DNA of 64,000 nucleotides from Lachnospiraceae bacterium (lineage in GTDB: Bacteria; Bacillota; Clostridia; Lachnospirales; Lachnospiraceae): contig JAFRXH010000098.1 in assembly GCA_017437785.1 (NCBI GenBank), forward strand, positions 27,367-91,366. Direction: 5' to 3'. The notes beneath the pieces were generated by a model. That model saw only the letters and a list, made by a program, of their open reading frames with translations. It did no database searches and had not been told where the DNA came from. Position numbers and translations under genes: made by a program. Position 1 is the first letter of the stretch. Each line of letters opens with the position of its first letter. Positions 8,011 through 16,929 of this stretch are shown piece after piece.

Positions 8011-9177
8011 TCAGGATCCTATGATCTCATCAAACGCCTGCTGGTTCTTCTTCTGGTACTCTTCCATAAAGCTCCGTGCATTGTCACAGAGTTCCTTAGC
8101 TTTCTCATCACTCTCAAGAAGCTCTATGATTGCATCGGCAAAGGCTTCATCATCGTCTGTGACCTTTGCTATGGGAAGATCCGATCTGAGACCGCGGACG
8201 CCTATACTGTGCGATACCAACGGCTTGGTATAGCTGAGTGCCTCTATTGTCTTTATATTTAAACCTGTACCATGGCGCACCGGATTGATCACCACCCTGG
8301 CATTACGGTAGGTCTCACCCACATCGTCCACTATACCCAGCTTCTCGTAATCGTCGCTGTCGGGGATATGTTTGCATATCGTCCCGGCTATCTGGAAATT
8401 GTAGTCAACACCTTTCTTTTTAAGAAAAGGAAGTATATCCTGTGTAAAATGCTTTATGCCGTCCCTGTTAACGACATAAAAACTGCCTATAAAAAGGATG
8501 TTCTTATTGGGCGCGACAGCCGCCTCTTTAAGGGGCATGTTCTCACCTATTGTACATACTTTGGTGGACTGCGGCACTATAGTCCGGAAAAAGTCCGCTT
8601 CCTCTTCCTGTATCGCTACCACCCAGTCGGCACGTGACAGTCCCTTTGCCTCTTCTTCCTTTGTGAGGGCAAATTCATAATTCTTATATCCTACGGCTTC
8701 GTACATCTGACGCTTGAAAGTAAATGCATTGTGTGTATCGATCACTTTTACCACACCTTCCGGCACGGAAAGAAGCGGCCTGGAGTTAAATATGTACTCG
8801 ATCCAGACCACATCGTATTTATGTTCTTTAAAGAATTCCGTCATAAAGCCGTCTATGGCGGGATCCATCTTCTCATCTATTGAAAAATACTTGAACAGCC
8901 CCGGGATATGAAGTATCTCCAGCACCTTACGCACCTTGCGTTTGCAGAATACGCCAAAGGAGCGCTTTTTGTTTTCTACGGTATAGAAATGGTCTTCGCC
9001 TATCCACTCACGGGTCTTCGCCACATCCTCGTTCGAATATGTATGCAGGTACAGAAAATCTACCGTACACCCCGCTTCTTTAGCCAGATTGATCAGATTG
9101 TAGACCCTTTTGCGGTTTCCCCGCTCTATGGGTATCACCACTGTCTCGGATATGAATAAGATCCTCTTGCCCGCCAT
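8011..9177 (-). CDS. GT4-family glycosyltransferase
   Basis: This 388-residue GT-B protein has the N-terminal acceptor domain (RILFISETVVIPIERGNRKR) and the C-terminal nucleotide-sugar domain. The latter has IGSFYVVNRDG near 230 and HGTGLNIKTIEALSYTKPLV near 315; the Glu in IEAL is the family's conserved nucleotide-sugar contact. It resembles cytoplasmic enzymes of exopolysaccharide assembly; donor and acceptor cannot be read. It stands 22 bp upstream of the SGNH esterase and is probably co-transcribed with it. Its own promoter with an extended -10 lies just upstream. Confidence 0.85.
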   Translation of the reverse strand: MAGKRILFISETVVIPIERGNRKRVYNLINLAKEAGCTVDFLYLHTYSNEDVAKTREWIGEDHFYTVENKKRSFGVFCKRKVRKVLEILHIPGLFKYFSIDEKMDPAIDGFMTEFFKEHKYDVVWIEYIFNSRPLLSVPEGVVKVIDTHNAFTFKRQMYEAVGYKNYEFALTKEEEAKGLSRADWVVAIQEEEADFFRTIVPQSTKVCTIGENMPLKEAAVAPNKNILFIGSFYVVNRDGIKHFTQDILPFLKKKGVDYNFQIAGTICKHIPDSDDYEKLGIVDDVGETYRNARVVINPVRHGTGLNIKTIEALSYTKPLVSHSIGVRGLRSDLPIAKVTDDDEAFADAIIELLESDEKAKELCDNARSFMEEYQKKNQQAFDEIIGS

Positions 9178-9214
9178 ATAGCGCCTTCATCCCTTCATCC
9201 AAAAATACCCATAT

Positions 9215-9247
9215 ATTATAACACATTATCGGGGATTTATAAATCCC
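9215..9247 (-). promoter_or_regulatory. Extended -10 promoter with palindrome in the -35 region
   Basis: On the minus strand, TGTTATAAT (9223-9215) is a perfect -10 hexamer with the TGn extension, about 40 bases before the GT4 start at 9177. The -35 position is occupied by a perfect 16-bp palindrome, GGGATTTATAAATCCC (9232-9247). The palindrome could be an operator; no regulator gene is adjacent. Confidence 0.5.
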
Positions 9248-9273
9248 TTATCATCCTCTTGACTAAACGGGTC

Positions 9274-11661
9274 TTACTCCGCTTGAAGAAACCATATTTC
9301 CTCACCGTCCATACTCATCCACTGATATAAATTGCCTTCCTGATCGGTATAGAACTGCACTTCATAAGTTTCCTCTTTGTATAGATCTTCTACATAGAAC
9401 CCGTCCGGATCATCAAATGTCATTATCATGCTGTACTCATCTTCCCTCTCCAGTGTAAAGCTGCTCGATTTCGAAGCCGTGGGATAATCCGTTGATAAAA
9501 ATATCGTGCCGCTGCCATCTCCGTATAAGGTCATTTTTAAGGTTATCCCTTCGGCAGTGATGGGCACAAGCCTGTCAGATTGCGCATGATAAGCCTCCCA
9601 CCTTGTTATCCTGTTATCATACTCAATGATCACAGGCTCAAGCTCATATTTAGCGATCACATCTTCCTTACCGGCCTCTTCATTATCCTTACTGAAATCC
9701 TGCGCGGCACACCTCTTTTCATATTCTTCCCTGTCCGCTACCGTAAGCAGAGAATAATACCGTCTGCTGTTACGCATACCGTCATAGGCGGCTTCGATCT
9801 GATCTTTAGCTTTGCAATCCGGTGTATAACATATGAGGATAAGATTCCCGTCTTTTTTATCAAGAAAAGCTTTTTCGTCGAACGTTGTCAGGTTATCGGG
9901 TAAAAACACCGAACTGACAGGACAATTGTGAAAAGCAGCCTCACCAAGGATAGTCAGGCTGTCCGGAAGTCTTACAAACTGCAGATCGGCGCAATCGGAG
10001 AAAGCATTCTCAGCTATCACACTGCATCCTTCCGGTATCACCACCCTTGTTAATCCGCTCATTTCAAATGCCGATCCGCCTATGGTTTCCAGGCCTTCAT
10101 ACAGATCTATACTCTTTAAGGATCTGCAGCCGCAAAATGCATGATCCCCTATATTTTTAAGTCCCTGTGGCAGAACGATCTCTTTAAGGGTCGAACAGGA
10201 CAAAAATGCAGAATCTCCGATGCTCTTTACTCCCTCCGGCAAAACGACTCTCTTTAAATTCCTGCAGCCTTTAAATAACTCTTCTGTTATAGTATCCGTG
10301 CTGCCCAGTAATGTTACTTCTTCCAGATCAAAACAATTTCCCAATATACCCAGCTCTGTTACGGCATTTGCGGGTATAGTCAGTCTCTTTAAGCCGCTTC
10401 CACTAAAGGCATAAGAACCGATGCTTTCAAGACTCTCCGGTAATCTGACTGTTGAAAAAAGCATGCAATCCTCAAAAGCTCTGTCACCTATTGTTTTTAA
10501 TCCGTCCGGCAGATCGATACTGCTTAGATACCTGCACCCGGAAAAAGCACACTCCCCTATACTTACAACATCACCGAACAAGAAAACTTTTTCAAGCCCC
10601 CTGCACTTCTCAAAAGCAGCAGAGCCGATGGAAACCTTATTGCCGTGGATCGTCACGCTTCTGATCGTATCACAGCCTGCAAATGCCCCATCCGAAATAC
10701 CGCAGTCATTAAGTATCAGCTTCGTCCGGTCCGGGAAATTTACCGGCGTAGCGCATACATCTTTAGCATTCTGTGTTCCGTTTATTTCAAATATCTTTAA
10801 TGACGGACATCCCTGAAATGAAGAAGCACTTACGTCACTTAAGCTTGTCGTATAAGTAATCTGCTCAAGTTCTTTATAAGTGTTAAAGGAATCGCCGCTG
10901 ATCCTTTTCACCGTTTCCGGAATGACAACCGAAAGGACTCCGCTTTTTTTCTTTGATGAAGTATTGCCGAAATCATTCAAGGCGACAATATCCACGCCTT
11001 CCACACGGGACGGGATCACGATCTCTGTTTTATATCCGTTATAAGCAGTGATCTCTATACCGTCATCTGCAGCCGTCATCTCCCATTCATTTATGATATA
11101 TCCCCTGTTTGCAAATACTGTCAGCAGAACGATCCCGGCGGCTGCACATATCACGTCCGTGATCCGCGCTATCATAAGCCTCGTCTCTGATCCGTCTTCA
11201 GACTTATGCGCATTAGCCCATTCCGGTTTTTCCGTATAATAAGTCTTTAGAATATCCTCTGTATCTTCCTTCTTACGCTCGCTTATACCCACCTCGATCT
11301 CTTTGGTGTATTCGGGTACTATGCTTTCTCCCACACCTTTATACAGGATCAGTTTTGCGCCGTTAAAGGTATAGCTGTATTCTTCGGCGTTATACTTTTT
11401 CCCGCGGTAGACAAAATGATCCCTGCACAGCTTAAATATGCTGATGTAGTGTAAAAGGATCGTCAGCATCAAAAAAATAAAGAAGGCTCCCAAATATACC
11501 AGAGCTGTCTTTTTCGGTATATATGCATTCATGAATATTTTTTTATATGCATGAACAGCTGTCATGATCAGATTAAAGACTGCACCTGCCAGGCATAAAA
11601 ACTTCTTTATTCTGATATCCTTTAATCTGCAGTAAATGCGTACAGTATATAATTCATCCAT
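9274..11661 (-). CDS. Membrane-anchored BspA-type leucine-rich-repeat protein
   Basis: The protein has 795 residues. Two membrane helices (about 22-42 and 53-75) and a third near 172-192 frame a soluble loop of about 95 residues containing a short EYSYTFNGAKLILYKG module. From about 205 to 590 run at least twelve LRR_5 (BspA, Treponema pallidum type) repeats of about 23 residues. Their repeated core resembles IGDSAFLSCSTLKEIVLPQG. A C-terminal domain (about 650-795) follows, predicted beta-rich, with no known motif. With three helices the repeats should lie outside the cell. BspA repeats mediate binding to host or microbial surfaces in other bacteria. No signal peptide or sortase motif is present. 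The gene is monocistronic in appearance, lying between a hairpin upstream (11702-11731) and the GT4 promoter downstream. Confidence 0.85.
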   Translation of the reverse strand: MDELYTVRIYCRLKDIRIKKFLCLAGAVFNLIMTAVHAYKKIFMNAYIPKKTALVYLGAFFIFLMLTILLHYISIFKLCRDHFVYRGKKYNAEEYSYTFNGAKLILYKGVGESIVPEYTKEIEVGISERKKEDTEDILKTYYTEKPEWANAHKSEDGSETRLMIARITDVICAAAGIVLLTVFANRGYIINEWEMTAADDGIEITAYNGYKTEIVIPSRVEGVDIVALNDFGNTSSKKKSGVLSVVIPETVKRISGDSFNTYKELEQITYTTSLSDVSASSFQGCPSLKIFEINGTQNAKDVCATPVNFPDRTKLILNDCGISDGAFAGCDTIRSVTIHGNKVSIGSAAFEKCRGLEKVFLFGDVVSIGECAFSGCRYLSSIDLPDGLKTIGDRAFEDCMLFSTVRLPESLESIGSYAFSGSGLKRLTIPANAVTELGILGNCFDLEEVTLLGSTDTITEELFKGCRNLKRVVLPEGVKSIGDSAFLSCSTLKEIVLPQGLKNIGDHAFCGCRSLKSIDLYEGLETIGGSAFEMSGLTRVVIPEGCSVIAENAFSDCADLQFVRLPDSLTILGEAAFHNCPVSSVFLPDNLTTFDEKAFLDKKDGNLILICYTPDCKAKDQIEAAYDGMRNSRRYYSLLTVADREEYEKRCAAQDFSKDNEEAGKEDVIAKYELEPVIIEYDNRITRWEAYHAQSDRLVPITAEGITLKMTLYGDGSGTIFLSTDYPTASKSSSFTLEREDEYSMIMTFDDPDGFYVEDLYKEETYEVQFYTDQEGNLYQWMSMDGEEIWFLQAE

Positions 11662-11674
11662 TATCGGTCCTTAT

Positions 11675-11731
11675 CGTCCTTTCGGCGGCTTAGCGTTATA
11701 AAAGGCCGCCTCATGTTTACAGGACGGCCTT
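11675..11731 (-). terminator. Hairpin after the glycan operon, with alternative pairings in the LRR gene leader
   Basis: Ten bases after the radical SAM gene, the minus-strand RNA can form AAGGCCG(U)CC / GGCGGCCUU (11731-11722 with 11710-11702), followed by a short UUAUAA. This is a plausible but not strong terminator. The GCCGCC/GGCGGC strand of that hairpin (11705-11710) can instead pair with 11684-11689, freeing GUCC to pair with GGACG (11675-11679) near the LRR gene's ribosome site. This is read by eye; no folding energy was computed. Confidence 0.45.
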
Positions 11732-11741
11732 ATGTATGTTC

Positions 11742-12665
11742 TTATGCTTTTGGTTTGCCTTTGATCATCCTTCTTAATGTATTCTTTGTATTCTCCTTGA
11801 ACACTTCCATTTTGTATTCGGAAAGAGGCTTGGCTTCATGACAGTGTCTGCAGAGCAGATCTTCATCTCCCACGCCGTCAGACTGCATGCGCTTACGGAA
11901 AGCCTGCTTCTTTTCACCTTCAGCTATCTCTTCATAGCTTTGTGTATTAAGATTTCCGATGATATTATCAAGTCCCCAGTCCATAGGACATATCAGTACC
12001 GATCCGTCCGGAAGCAGATAGTTCACATCCAGCGCATGACCGTGACACTTTGAACAAGCCAGCTTACCCATCTTGGGTTTGTCAACTGTTATTGTCACGC
12101 CTTCCTTATCTTCAAGGTTTCCGGCCCTGTCGTATATCTCACGCAGCACCGGTACATCCGGTATCTTCTTCATCATTTCAGCGATCTGCGGATGGAAATC
12201 CCCATGAACGGAAACCGTAGTGATGGGAAACTTCTTACTGATATGGTCCTCGATAACAGCATTAAGCTTATCCAGATATTCCGCGTTCACGGGTATCTTT
12301 GCATTCATATCTTTATCCGCCACATGCAGAACAAAGTAATGTATCTTCATTTCCCTCAGCTTCCTGTAATCATCCATGGACATACCTACCAAAGTAGTAT
12401 ACATATCCACATCATGACCTTTCTTAAATGCATACTCGACCATATCGATGCACCGGTCATTAAGGAATGGCTCGCACATGCCCGAAAACAGGATATTTAC
12501 ATCCACAGGGATCTTGTCTATGAACTTTTTATAGTTTTCAAGAGTCATCACCGTCTCACGTTTCGGATCATCTTTATAATATCTGCTGAGAGTATGTTTC
12601 TGCGGGCAGTATCTGCAGTCTACCCTGCATCCCATTCTTACTGTTATCTCCATTTTTCTTGGCAT
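11742..12665 (-). CDS. Radical SAM protein with C-terminal cysteine (SPASM-like) domain
   Basis: The protein has 307 residues. The iron-sulfur motif is C13-x3-C17-x2-C20 (CRVDCRYC) for the S-adenosylmethionine radical cluster. From about residue 200, LACSKCHGHA, a CPMDWG and a terminal CRHCHEA supply cysteines like those of a SPASM/twitch domain binding auxiliary clusters. LPDGSVLICPMDWGLDNIIG is typical of SPASM proteins. Such enzymes modify peptides, sugars or lipids by radical chemistry. Here it is the last gene of a surface-glycan operon and follows an acyltransferase, so a sugar or lipid substrate is likelier than a peptide; no precursor peptide is visible nearby. AGGAGG precedes ATG 12665. 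Confidence 0.8.
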   Translation of the reverse strand: MPRKMEITVRMGCRVDCRYCPQKHTLSRYYKDDPKRETVMTLENYKKFIDKIPVDVNILFSGMCEPFLNDRCIDMVEYAFKKGHDVDMYTTLVGMSMDDYRKLREMKIHYFVLHVADKDMNAKIPVNAEYLDKLNAVIEDHISKKFPITTVSVHGDFHPQIAEMMKKIPDVPVLREIYDRAGNLEDKEGVTITVDKPKMGKLACSKCHGHALDVNYLLPDGSVLICPMDWGLDNIIGNLNTQSYEEIAEGEKKQAFRKRMQSDGVGDEDLLCRHCHEAKPLSEYKMEVFKENTKNTLRRMIKGKPKA

Positions 12666-12712
12666 GGTTGTATTCCTCCTGTTATGTGTAGATAAGATCC
12701 TTCGCCGGAATG

Positions 12713-13843
12713 TTAAACTTTCCCGGGGCGTTTTGGGATCATATTTTTAATATGTCTGCCTAATACCGAAATACCTACAGGCAGAGCTATACCTGCCGCA
12801 AGATAAAATATCAGTGAATAATACGGCAGCTGCGGCGGCGTGTAATAATACCACAGATCAGATTTGTATGCAGCCATATCAAAATCAAGGAAGTGCCCCG
12901 TATACTTTGCAAACAATGCATATACGGTCTTTACTGCCATAAATCCCATGAACTGGTGTATCATTATCGAATAGCTGTTATCCGCTATCGCATTGACTGT
13001 TTTATCCTTTCCAAGCCCCCATTCAAGCCATTTGCATATGCGCAGCCAGAATGCTATACCCAGCGTTCCCGTTATAAAAGGTACCACAGGGCCTTCCGGA
13101 AAATCTTCACACCAGGATATGACATATATCGGAATCCTGTGGAATACGAAGAGCATTCCCATCTGTATCAATGCGATGAGCCCGAAGTATATTATGTTGG
13201 GCAGCCTGTCATACCTTTCCACCGCACGTTTGTAATATGCACCCATGGCATAGAAAGCAAAGAAATATGCAAAGCGCGGGATCATTAACCACCAGCCCTT
13301 ATGATAACCCATGTTTGCAAGCTGTAATCCTGCGATACCCACGATGAGCGGCGGCAGGAATACAAGAGTCTCCGGAAGATGCAGCTTAAGTTTTTTAAGC
13401 AGCAGTCTGTAAAACATATAAGCTGCTTCCGCCATAAAGAGCGGTACCACAAACCAGCCCGCCAGATTGAATCCAAACTGATGCCCGTCATATAAAGGAG
13501 CCAGCAGGAGATTCTTAAGCGTAAGTTCACCGCCTATGGAAAAACCGAAATGCTTAAGTCCCATCACCAGCAGGCCGTATACGAGATTCCATATATACAA
13601 AGGGATAAGCAGGCGTTTTGTTTTTTTCCACAGGAATTTAAGCGGTTCCTCCCCGGATGAATCTTTATAAAAATATCCCGAAGCAAAGATAAGTATCGCA
13701 AGATGCGTTCCCATATACGGGATCCATTCATAAAAAAGATCCAGTGCTCCGTCCTGACAATGCCCGCTGACGATCTGTATCATCGCGATCGCATAGAGGA
13801 GCTTAAAGCGATGATCCGTTGATCTGTCCTTATTATCAGACAT
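12713..13843 (-). CDS. Acyltransferase-3 family integral membrane protein
   Basis: This 376-residue protein has about ten membrane helices and the acyltransferase-3 N-terminal pattern: basic residues, the first helix, and the presumed catalytic His28 in SGHCQDG. Members (OatA, WecH, NodX) O-acylate sugars of peptidoglycan, lipopolysaccharide or capsule on the outer face of the membrane. The start ATG 13843 has AAAGGAG five bases upstream and overlaps the preceding gene by 8 bp. It probably decorates the glycan made by this operon, and the acyl group cannot be told. Confidence 0.85.
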   Translation of the reverse strand: MSDNKDRSTDHRFKLLYAIAMIQIVSGHCQDGALDLFYEWIPYMGTHLAILIFASGYFYKDSSGEEPLKFLWKKTKRLLIPLYIWNLVYGLLVMGLKHFGFSIGGELTLKNLLLAPLYDGHQFGFNLAGWFVVPLFMAEAAYMFYRLLLKKLKLHLPETLVFLPPLIVGIAGLQLANMGYHKGWWLMIPRFAYFFAFYAMGAYYKRAVERYDRLPNIIYFGLIALIQMGMLFVFHRIPIYVISWCEDFPEGPVVPFITGTLGIAFWLRICKWLEWGLGKDKTVNAIADNSYSIMIHQFMGFMAVKTVYALFAKYTGHFLDFDMAAYKSDLWYYYTPPQLPYYSLIFYLAAGIALPVGISVLGRHIKNMIPKRPGKV

Positions 13844-15743
13844 CGCTGCTCCTTTCTATCACCGCACTGTCGATGCGGATATCATCTACGGTATAATTCT
13901 GCATATTAAACTCCACATGGTAAGTATTTTCAGGCACTGCAATACTGTATATCTTTTCATCACCGGCCTGTGATACACAGTTTATGTCAAGCTGCTCTGC
14001 TCCGAAATCCGCGGTAGCCGATACATCGAGACGGTCGAGCCCTTCTCCCGTAATGCGCAGTTCATAACTGCCTGTATAGAAAGTCATGTTGGGGCCGCTC
14101 GTTGAAGAACCGTTATGGAGTATCCAGGATCCGTCTATACTCTCTCCTTCGTTAAGATAGTCCTCATCATCCAGATCATAATTATGATCACTCAACGCAC
14201 AGAGCATATCCTCACGACTGTCAAAACCATATGCGACATACGCATCATTCCTGTATGCCACATCATCTTCAGTAAGATACTCGACCAGCGGGCACAGGGT
14301 TTCTTCCTCAGCACTCAGTAATATAAATATCTTCCCGTCAGGTTTCTTATCGTAATGTGATACAGGCTGAAGCCACACATAAAGCTCCTCAACATCAACC
14401 TTACCGTCCACATAATCATCCCAGTTAAACATTTCAAAACGGCCTTCCGAAAGCTCCGTCATGATATTTCCGTTCCAGTAGGAAGCATAGCCGTACTGAT
14501 ATCCCTGCGATACCAGTGAATCCGACAGCTGCTTAAGCGGGGTAGTCAGATCGCTGCGCCACAGCCCCGGATATCTGCCGCAGCCTGCGATCAATACTGC
14601 CGCACATACCGCTACCGGGATAACGGAAGTACTGAATATCTTAAACTTTTTTTGACCGTCCAAAGCATGCTTAAGCGCAAATGCCGCCAGCGGCGCTGCG
14701 AATACGATCACCGGAAGCGCGTAGCGGTCTTCGTAATACATATCCGTAAACAGGTAAAGCAAAAAATATACCGCTGTTATCATAACGGCAGCACCTGCTA
14801 CAAATATCTCTTTTACATCTTTTTCCTTACGATGGGACAGACTCACAAAATAAAGTATGATACCTCCCGCTATCGCAAAGGCCGCCGCATTCTTTATGAG
14901 CGCCGCAGAGAATACCCCCTCCTGAGTATAGCCGTATTCATGCATGATACCCATTATCAGTGTCTGTGCTTTTTCGAAAGAAAAATCCGTGAAGTTTATA
15001 TTATCCCAGCTGTTAAAATGATAGCTTTTTGAGAGAACGAATTTGTTTATGGCAAATCCGATCGCGCCTCCGGCAAATGATATAAGAGCTCCCGGATAGA
15101 CAAGCTTTCCCTGCACGATGCTCTGCCATATACATAATAAAAGCAGCGGAAGGAAACAGATGATGATCTGTCTGGGACCGCCCAGTCCTGCGGCAATGCA
15201 AAGAAGCAATAGCAGTGCCGTCAGTATATAAGCTTTGCTTTGCTTCCCTGTCTTTGATATATGAAGTATAAGAGCCAGTGTGGTAAAACTGATGGCCACA
15301 TGAGGGATATAATAAAGTCCGTATAAGATTATGTATGCATAATCGGCAGAGAACGGCAGAAACAATAATGCCCCCGCATAAGGGAAATACTTCTTTACTC
15401 CCGCCTGTACGCATAAGTAATAAAAGCTCGCTCCGTATACCGCAAACAGCGCCAGACCCGAAAGAAGGCGTGAGAGCCGGTAGCTTTTAGTCAGCATCAG
15501 AAAGAAACTGAAGAATATCTGATTGTTCAATACGCGTATCTCTGTCGAATACTTCCAGCTCTTTGTAATAATACCGTGTTCTTTTGCAAGTATATCAGAA
15601 AGGACCATCTCGCTGGACATATCCGCATCCAGCAGCCTCTCAACCCTTAACAGATAGAACAATACCCAGCCTCCTGCCATTGCGATAAAAAACAGCCATG
15701 GCATCACATCCCTTAATTGTATCTTTTTCTTTTCAGACTTCAT
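13836..15743 (-). CDS. Large membrane protein, GT-C-like, with C-terminal extracytoplasmic domain
   Basis: The protein has 635 residues: about eleven membrane helices in the first 400, then a soluble C-terminal domain (about 400-635) that should face outside. The first external loop contains LLDADMSSEMVLSDILAKE, an Asp/Glu-rich loop of the kind where GT-C glycosyltransferases keep their catalytic acid. It resembles the diverse GtrII/ArnT-like proteins that transfer sugar from a polyprenyl phosphate. I do not recognise a specific family. It overlaps both neighbours (8 and 11 bp), so it belongs firmly to the glycan operon. AAAGGAAG abuts the ATG, an unusually short spacing. Confidence 0.6.
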   Translation of the reverse strand: MKSEKKKIQLRDVMPWLFFIAMAGGWVLFYLLRVERLLDADMSSEMVLSDILAKEHGIITKSWKYSTEIRVLNNQIFFSFFLMLTKSYRLSRLLSGLALFAVYGASFYYLCVQAGVKKYFPYAGALLFLPFSADYAYIILYGLYYIPHVAISFTTLALILHISKTGKQSKAYILTALLLLLCIAAGLGGPRQIIICFLPLLLLCIWQSIVQGKLVYPGALISFAGGAIGFAINKFVLSKSYHFNSWDNINFTDFSFEKAQTLIMGIMHEYGYTQEGVFSAALIKNAAAFAIAGGIILYFVSLSHRKEKDVKEIFVAGAAVMITAVYFLLYLFTDMYYEDRYALPVIVFAAPLAAFALKHALDGQKKFKIFSTSVIPVAVCAAVLIAGCGRYPGLWRSDLTTPLKQLSDSLVSQGYQYGYASYWNGNIMTELSEGRFEMFNWDDYVDGKVDVEELYVWLQPVSHYDKKPDGKIFILLSAEEETLCPLVEYLTEDDVAYRNDAYVAYGFDSREDMLCALSDHNYDLDDEDYLNEGESIDGSWILHNGSSTSGPNMTFYTGSYELRITGEGLDRLDVSATADFGAEQLDINCVSQAGDEKIYSIAVPENTYHVEFNMQNYTVDDIRIDSAVIERSSDV

Positions 15744-16476
15744 CTTCCTTTAAAAATGCCTCCAGCTCCTTCGGTGTTCCCAGAACATGCACCTGCGCAG
15801 GCGGCACATCCGAAATATAGATCTCGCCGCCCTTTGATAAAAGGAAATCATATAAAGGCGCAACGTATTTTTCTCCGTTTACACTATGGCCGCTTTCTTT
15901 ATAATATTCGTCGTAAAGCTCTTTATATAAAGCGCAGCTCTTGAAATAATAAGCTCCCAGCGTACAGTGATCGGATATCCTCTGCTTTTCCTTTATCTCT
16001 GCGACTCTGCCCTTATCATCAAGGCGGACAAAACTCCAGTGATCTCCCTGTGCTTTAAAGCAGGGAATAAAACCGTCTCCCTTAAGCTCTGCGCTGTTCA
16101 TGCACATGGGCTCGACATAAGTATCTATGTTGTATATGAGCAGTGCATGTGAAGGATCCCAGTATTTTTCCGCCAGCATGGCGGTGGTAGCCTGACCGTC
16201 GGTAAGGTGATCCAGTATGATCACCTTGGGATCCCTGATGTTTAACAGTTCACACTTACTGCGGATAAACTGTTCCACATCTGCAGTTTCATCCTGCATG
16301 GCAAGGAAGATAAAACGATCTGCGCTGTCACGATAGCCTTCAAGGCTTATCAGTGACCACTCAAACAATGTCTTTCCTTTGGCTTCTATCATGTATTTGG
16401 GGACGGTATAGCCGGCCTCCCTGAAACGGGAGCCCAGGCCGCCCATGGTTATGACTATATCAAGTTTTGTTTCCAT
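15733..16476 (-). CDS. Sugar-phosphate-type nucleotidyltransferase
   Basis: The protein has 247 residues from ATG 16476. I chose this start over an upstream one at 16509 because AGGAG lies six bases before it and the family's glycine-rich motif follows directly. The N-terminus ITMGGLGSRFREAGYTVPKY has the GGxGSRF...PK signature of NTP transferases, and YNIDTYV near 125 supplies a metal-binding Asp. The enzyme should activate a phosphorylated sugar or alcohol as an NDP derivative. It works in a cassette with the HAD protein and kinase-like protein upstream; this trio suggests a dedicated activated substituent. The nucleotide (CTP, UTP or GTP) and the phosphate acceptor are not readable. Confidence 0.8.
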   Translation of the reverse strand: METKLDIVITMGGLGSRFREAGYTVPKYMIEAKGKTLFEWSLISLEGYRDSADRFIFLAMQDETADVEQFIRSKCELLNIRDPKVIILDHLTDGQATTAMLAEKYWDPSHALLIYNIDTYVEPMCMNSAELKGDGFIPCFKAQGDHWSFVRLDDKGRVAEIKEKQRISDHCTLGAYYFKSCALYKELYDEYYKESGHSVNGEKYVAPLYDFLLSKGGEIYISDVPPAQVHVLGTPKELEAFLKEDEV

Positions 16477-16515
16477 ATTTTCTCCTTCAGAAGCCCCCGC
16501 TCCGCTCATGCGCCT

Positions 16516-16929
16516 TCATTGGGAAGACTTTTGATTATCTTTGCAGCGGGAGTTTGCACAGATCTCCTCAAGTTCTTCCGGGGTTTTATTTAAGAATTCA
16601 TCGGGACGTACGGTGCGGTCATCGACATAAAAGCCTTTCTTTCCGGGCCACACTTTTCCGTATACTATCTCATCGTAAGGGATATCCCATTTCTTAAGCC
16701 ACTCGGAAAGCACTGCTGCCGTGTACTTGTTGATAAGTCCCAGATTCCCGTTATAGCTGTTCATATTACGGGAAGTATAGAGGATTATCTTTGCCCCGTT
16801 GTCCTTGTAATAACGGATCTTTTCCACTATCTCGGGATATGGCACCAGATCCTCATAGCGCTCGTCTTTAGATTTAATGGGACATATCGTCCCGTCTATA
16901 TCAAATACGAAGGAATAATCCTCAAACAT
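16516..16929 (-). CDS. HAD-family hydrolase, capsule-biosynthesis type
   Basis: This 137-residue minimal HAD fold has motif I FDIDGTICP (Asp10 nucleophile, Asp12 acid), motif II ILYTSRN, a conserved lysine region GKVWPGKKGFYVDDR, and motif IV VDD. There is no cap domain, so it may act on a phosphate held by another protein or on a small phosphosugar. The family is common in capsule loci, often beside nucleotidyltransferases. It overlaps the kinase-like gene by 8 bp and precedes the nucleotidyltransferase by 39 bp. The substrate is unknown. An alternative is a structural rather than catalytic role, but all catalytic residues are present. Confidence 0.82.
   Translation of the reverse strand: MFEDYSFVFDIDGTICPIKSKDERYEDLVPYPEIVEKIRYYKDNGAKIILYTSRNMNSYNGNLGLINKYTAAVLSEWLKKWDIPYDEIVYGKVWPGKKGFYVDDRTVRPDEFLNKTPEELEEICANSRCKDNQKSSQ

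Noticed and set aside
16476-16509. Upstream ATG of the nucleotidyltransferase gene
   Set aside because: The eleven extra residues are low-complexity and the in-frame ATG at 16476 has AGGAG at the right distance and is followed at once by the family motif.
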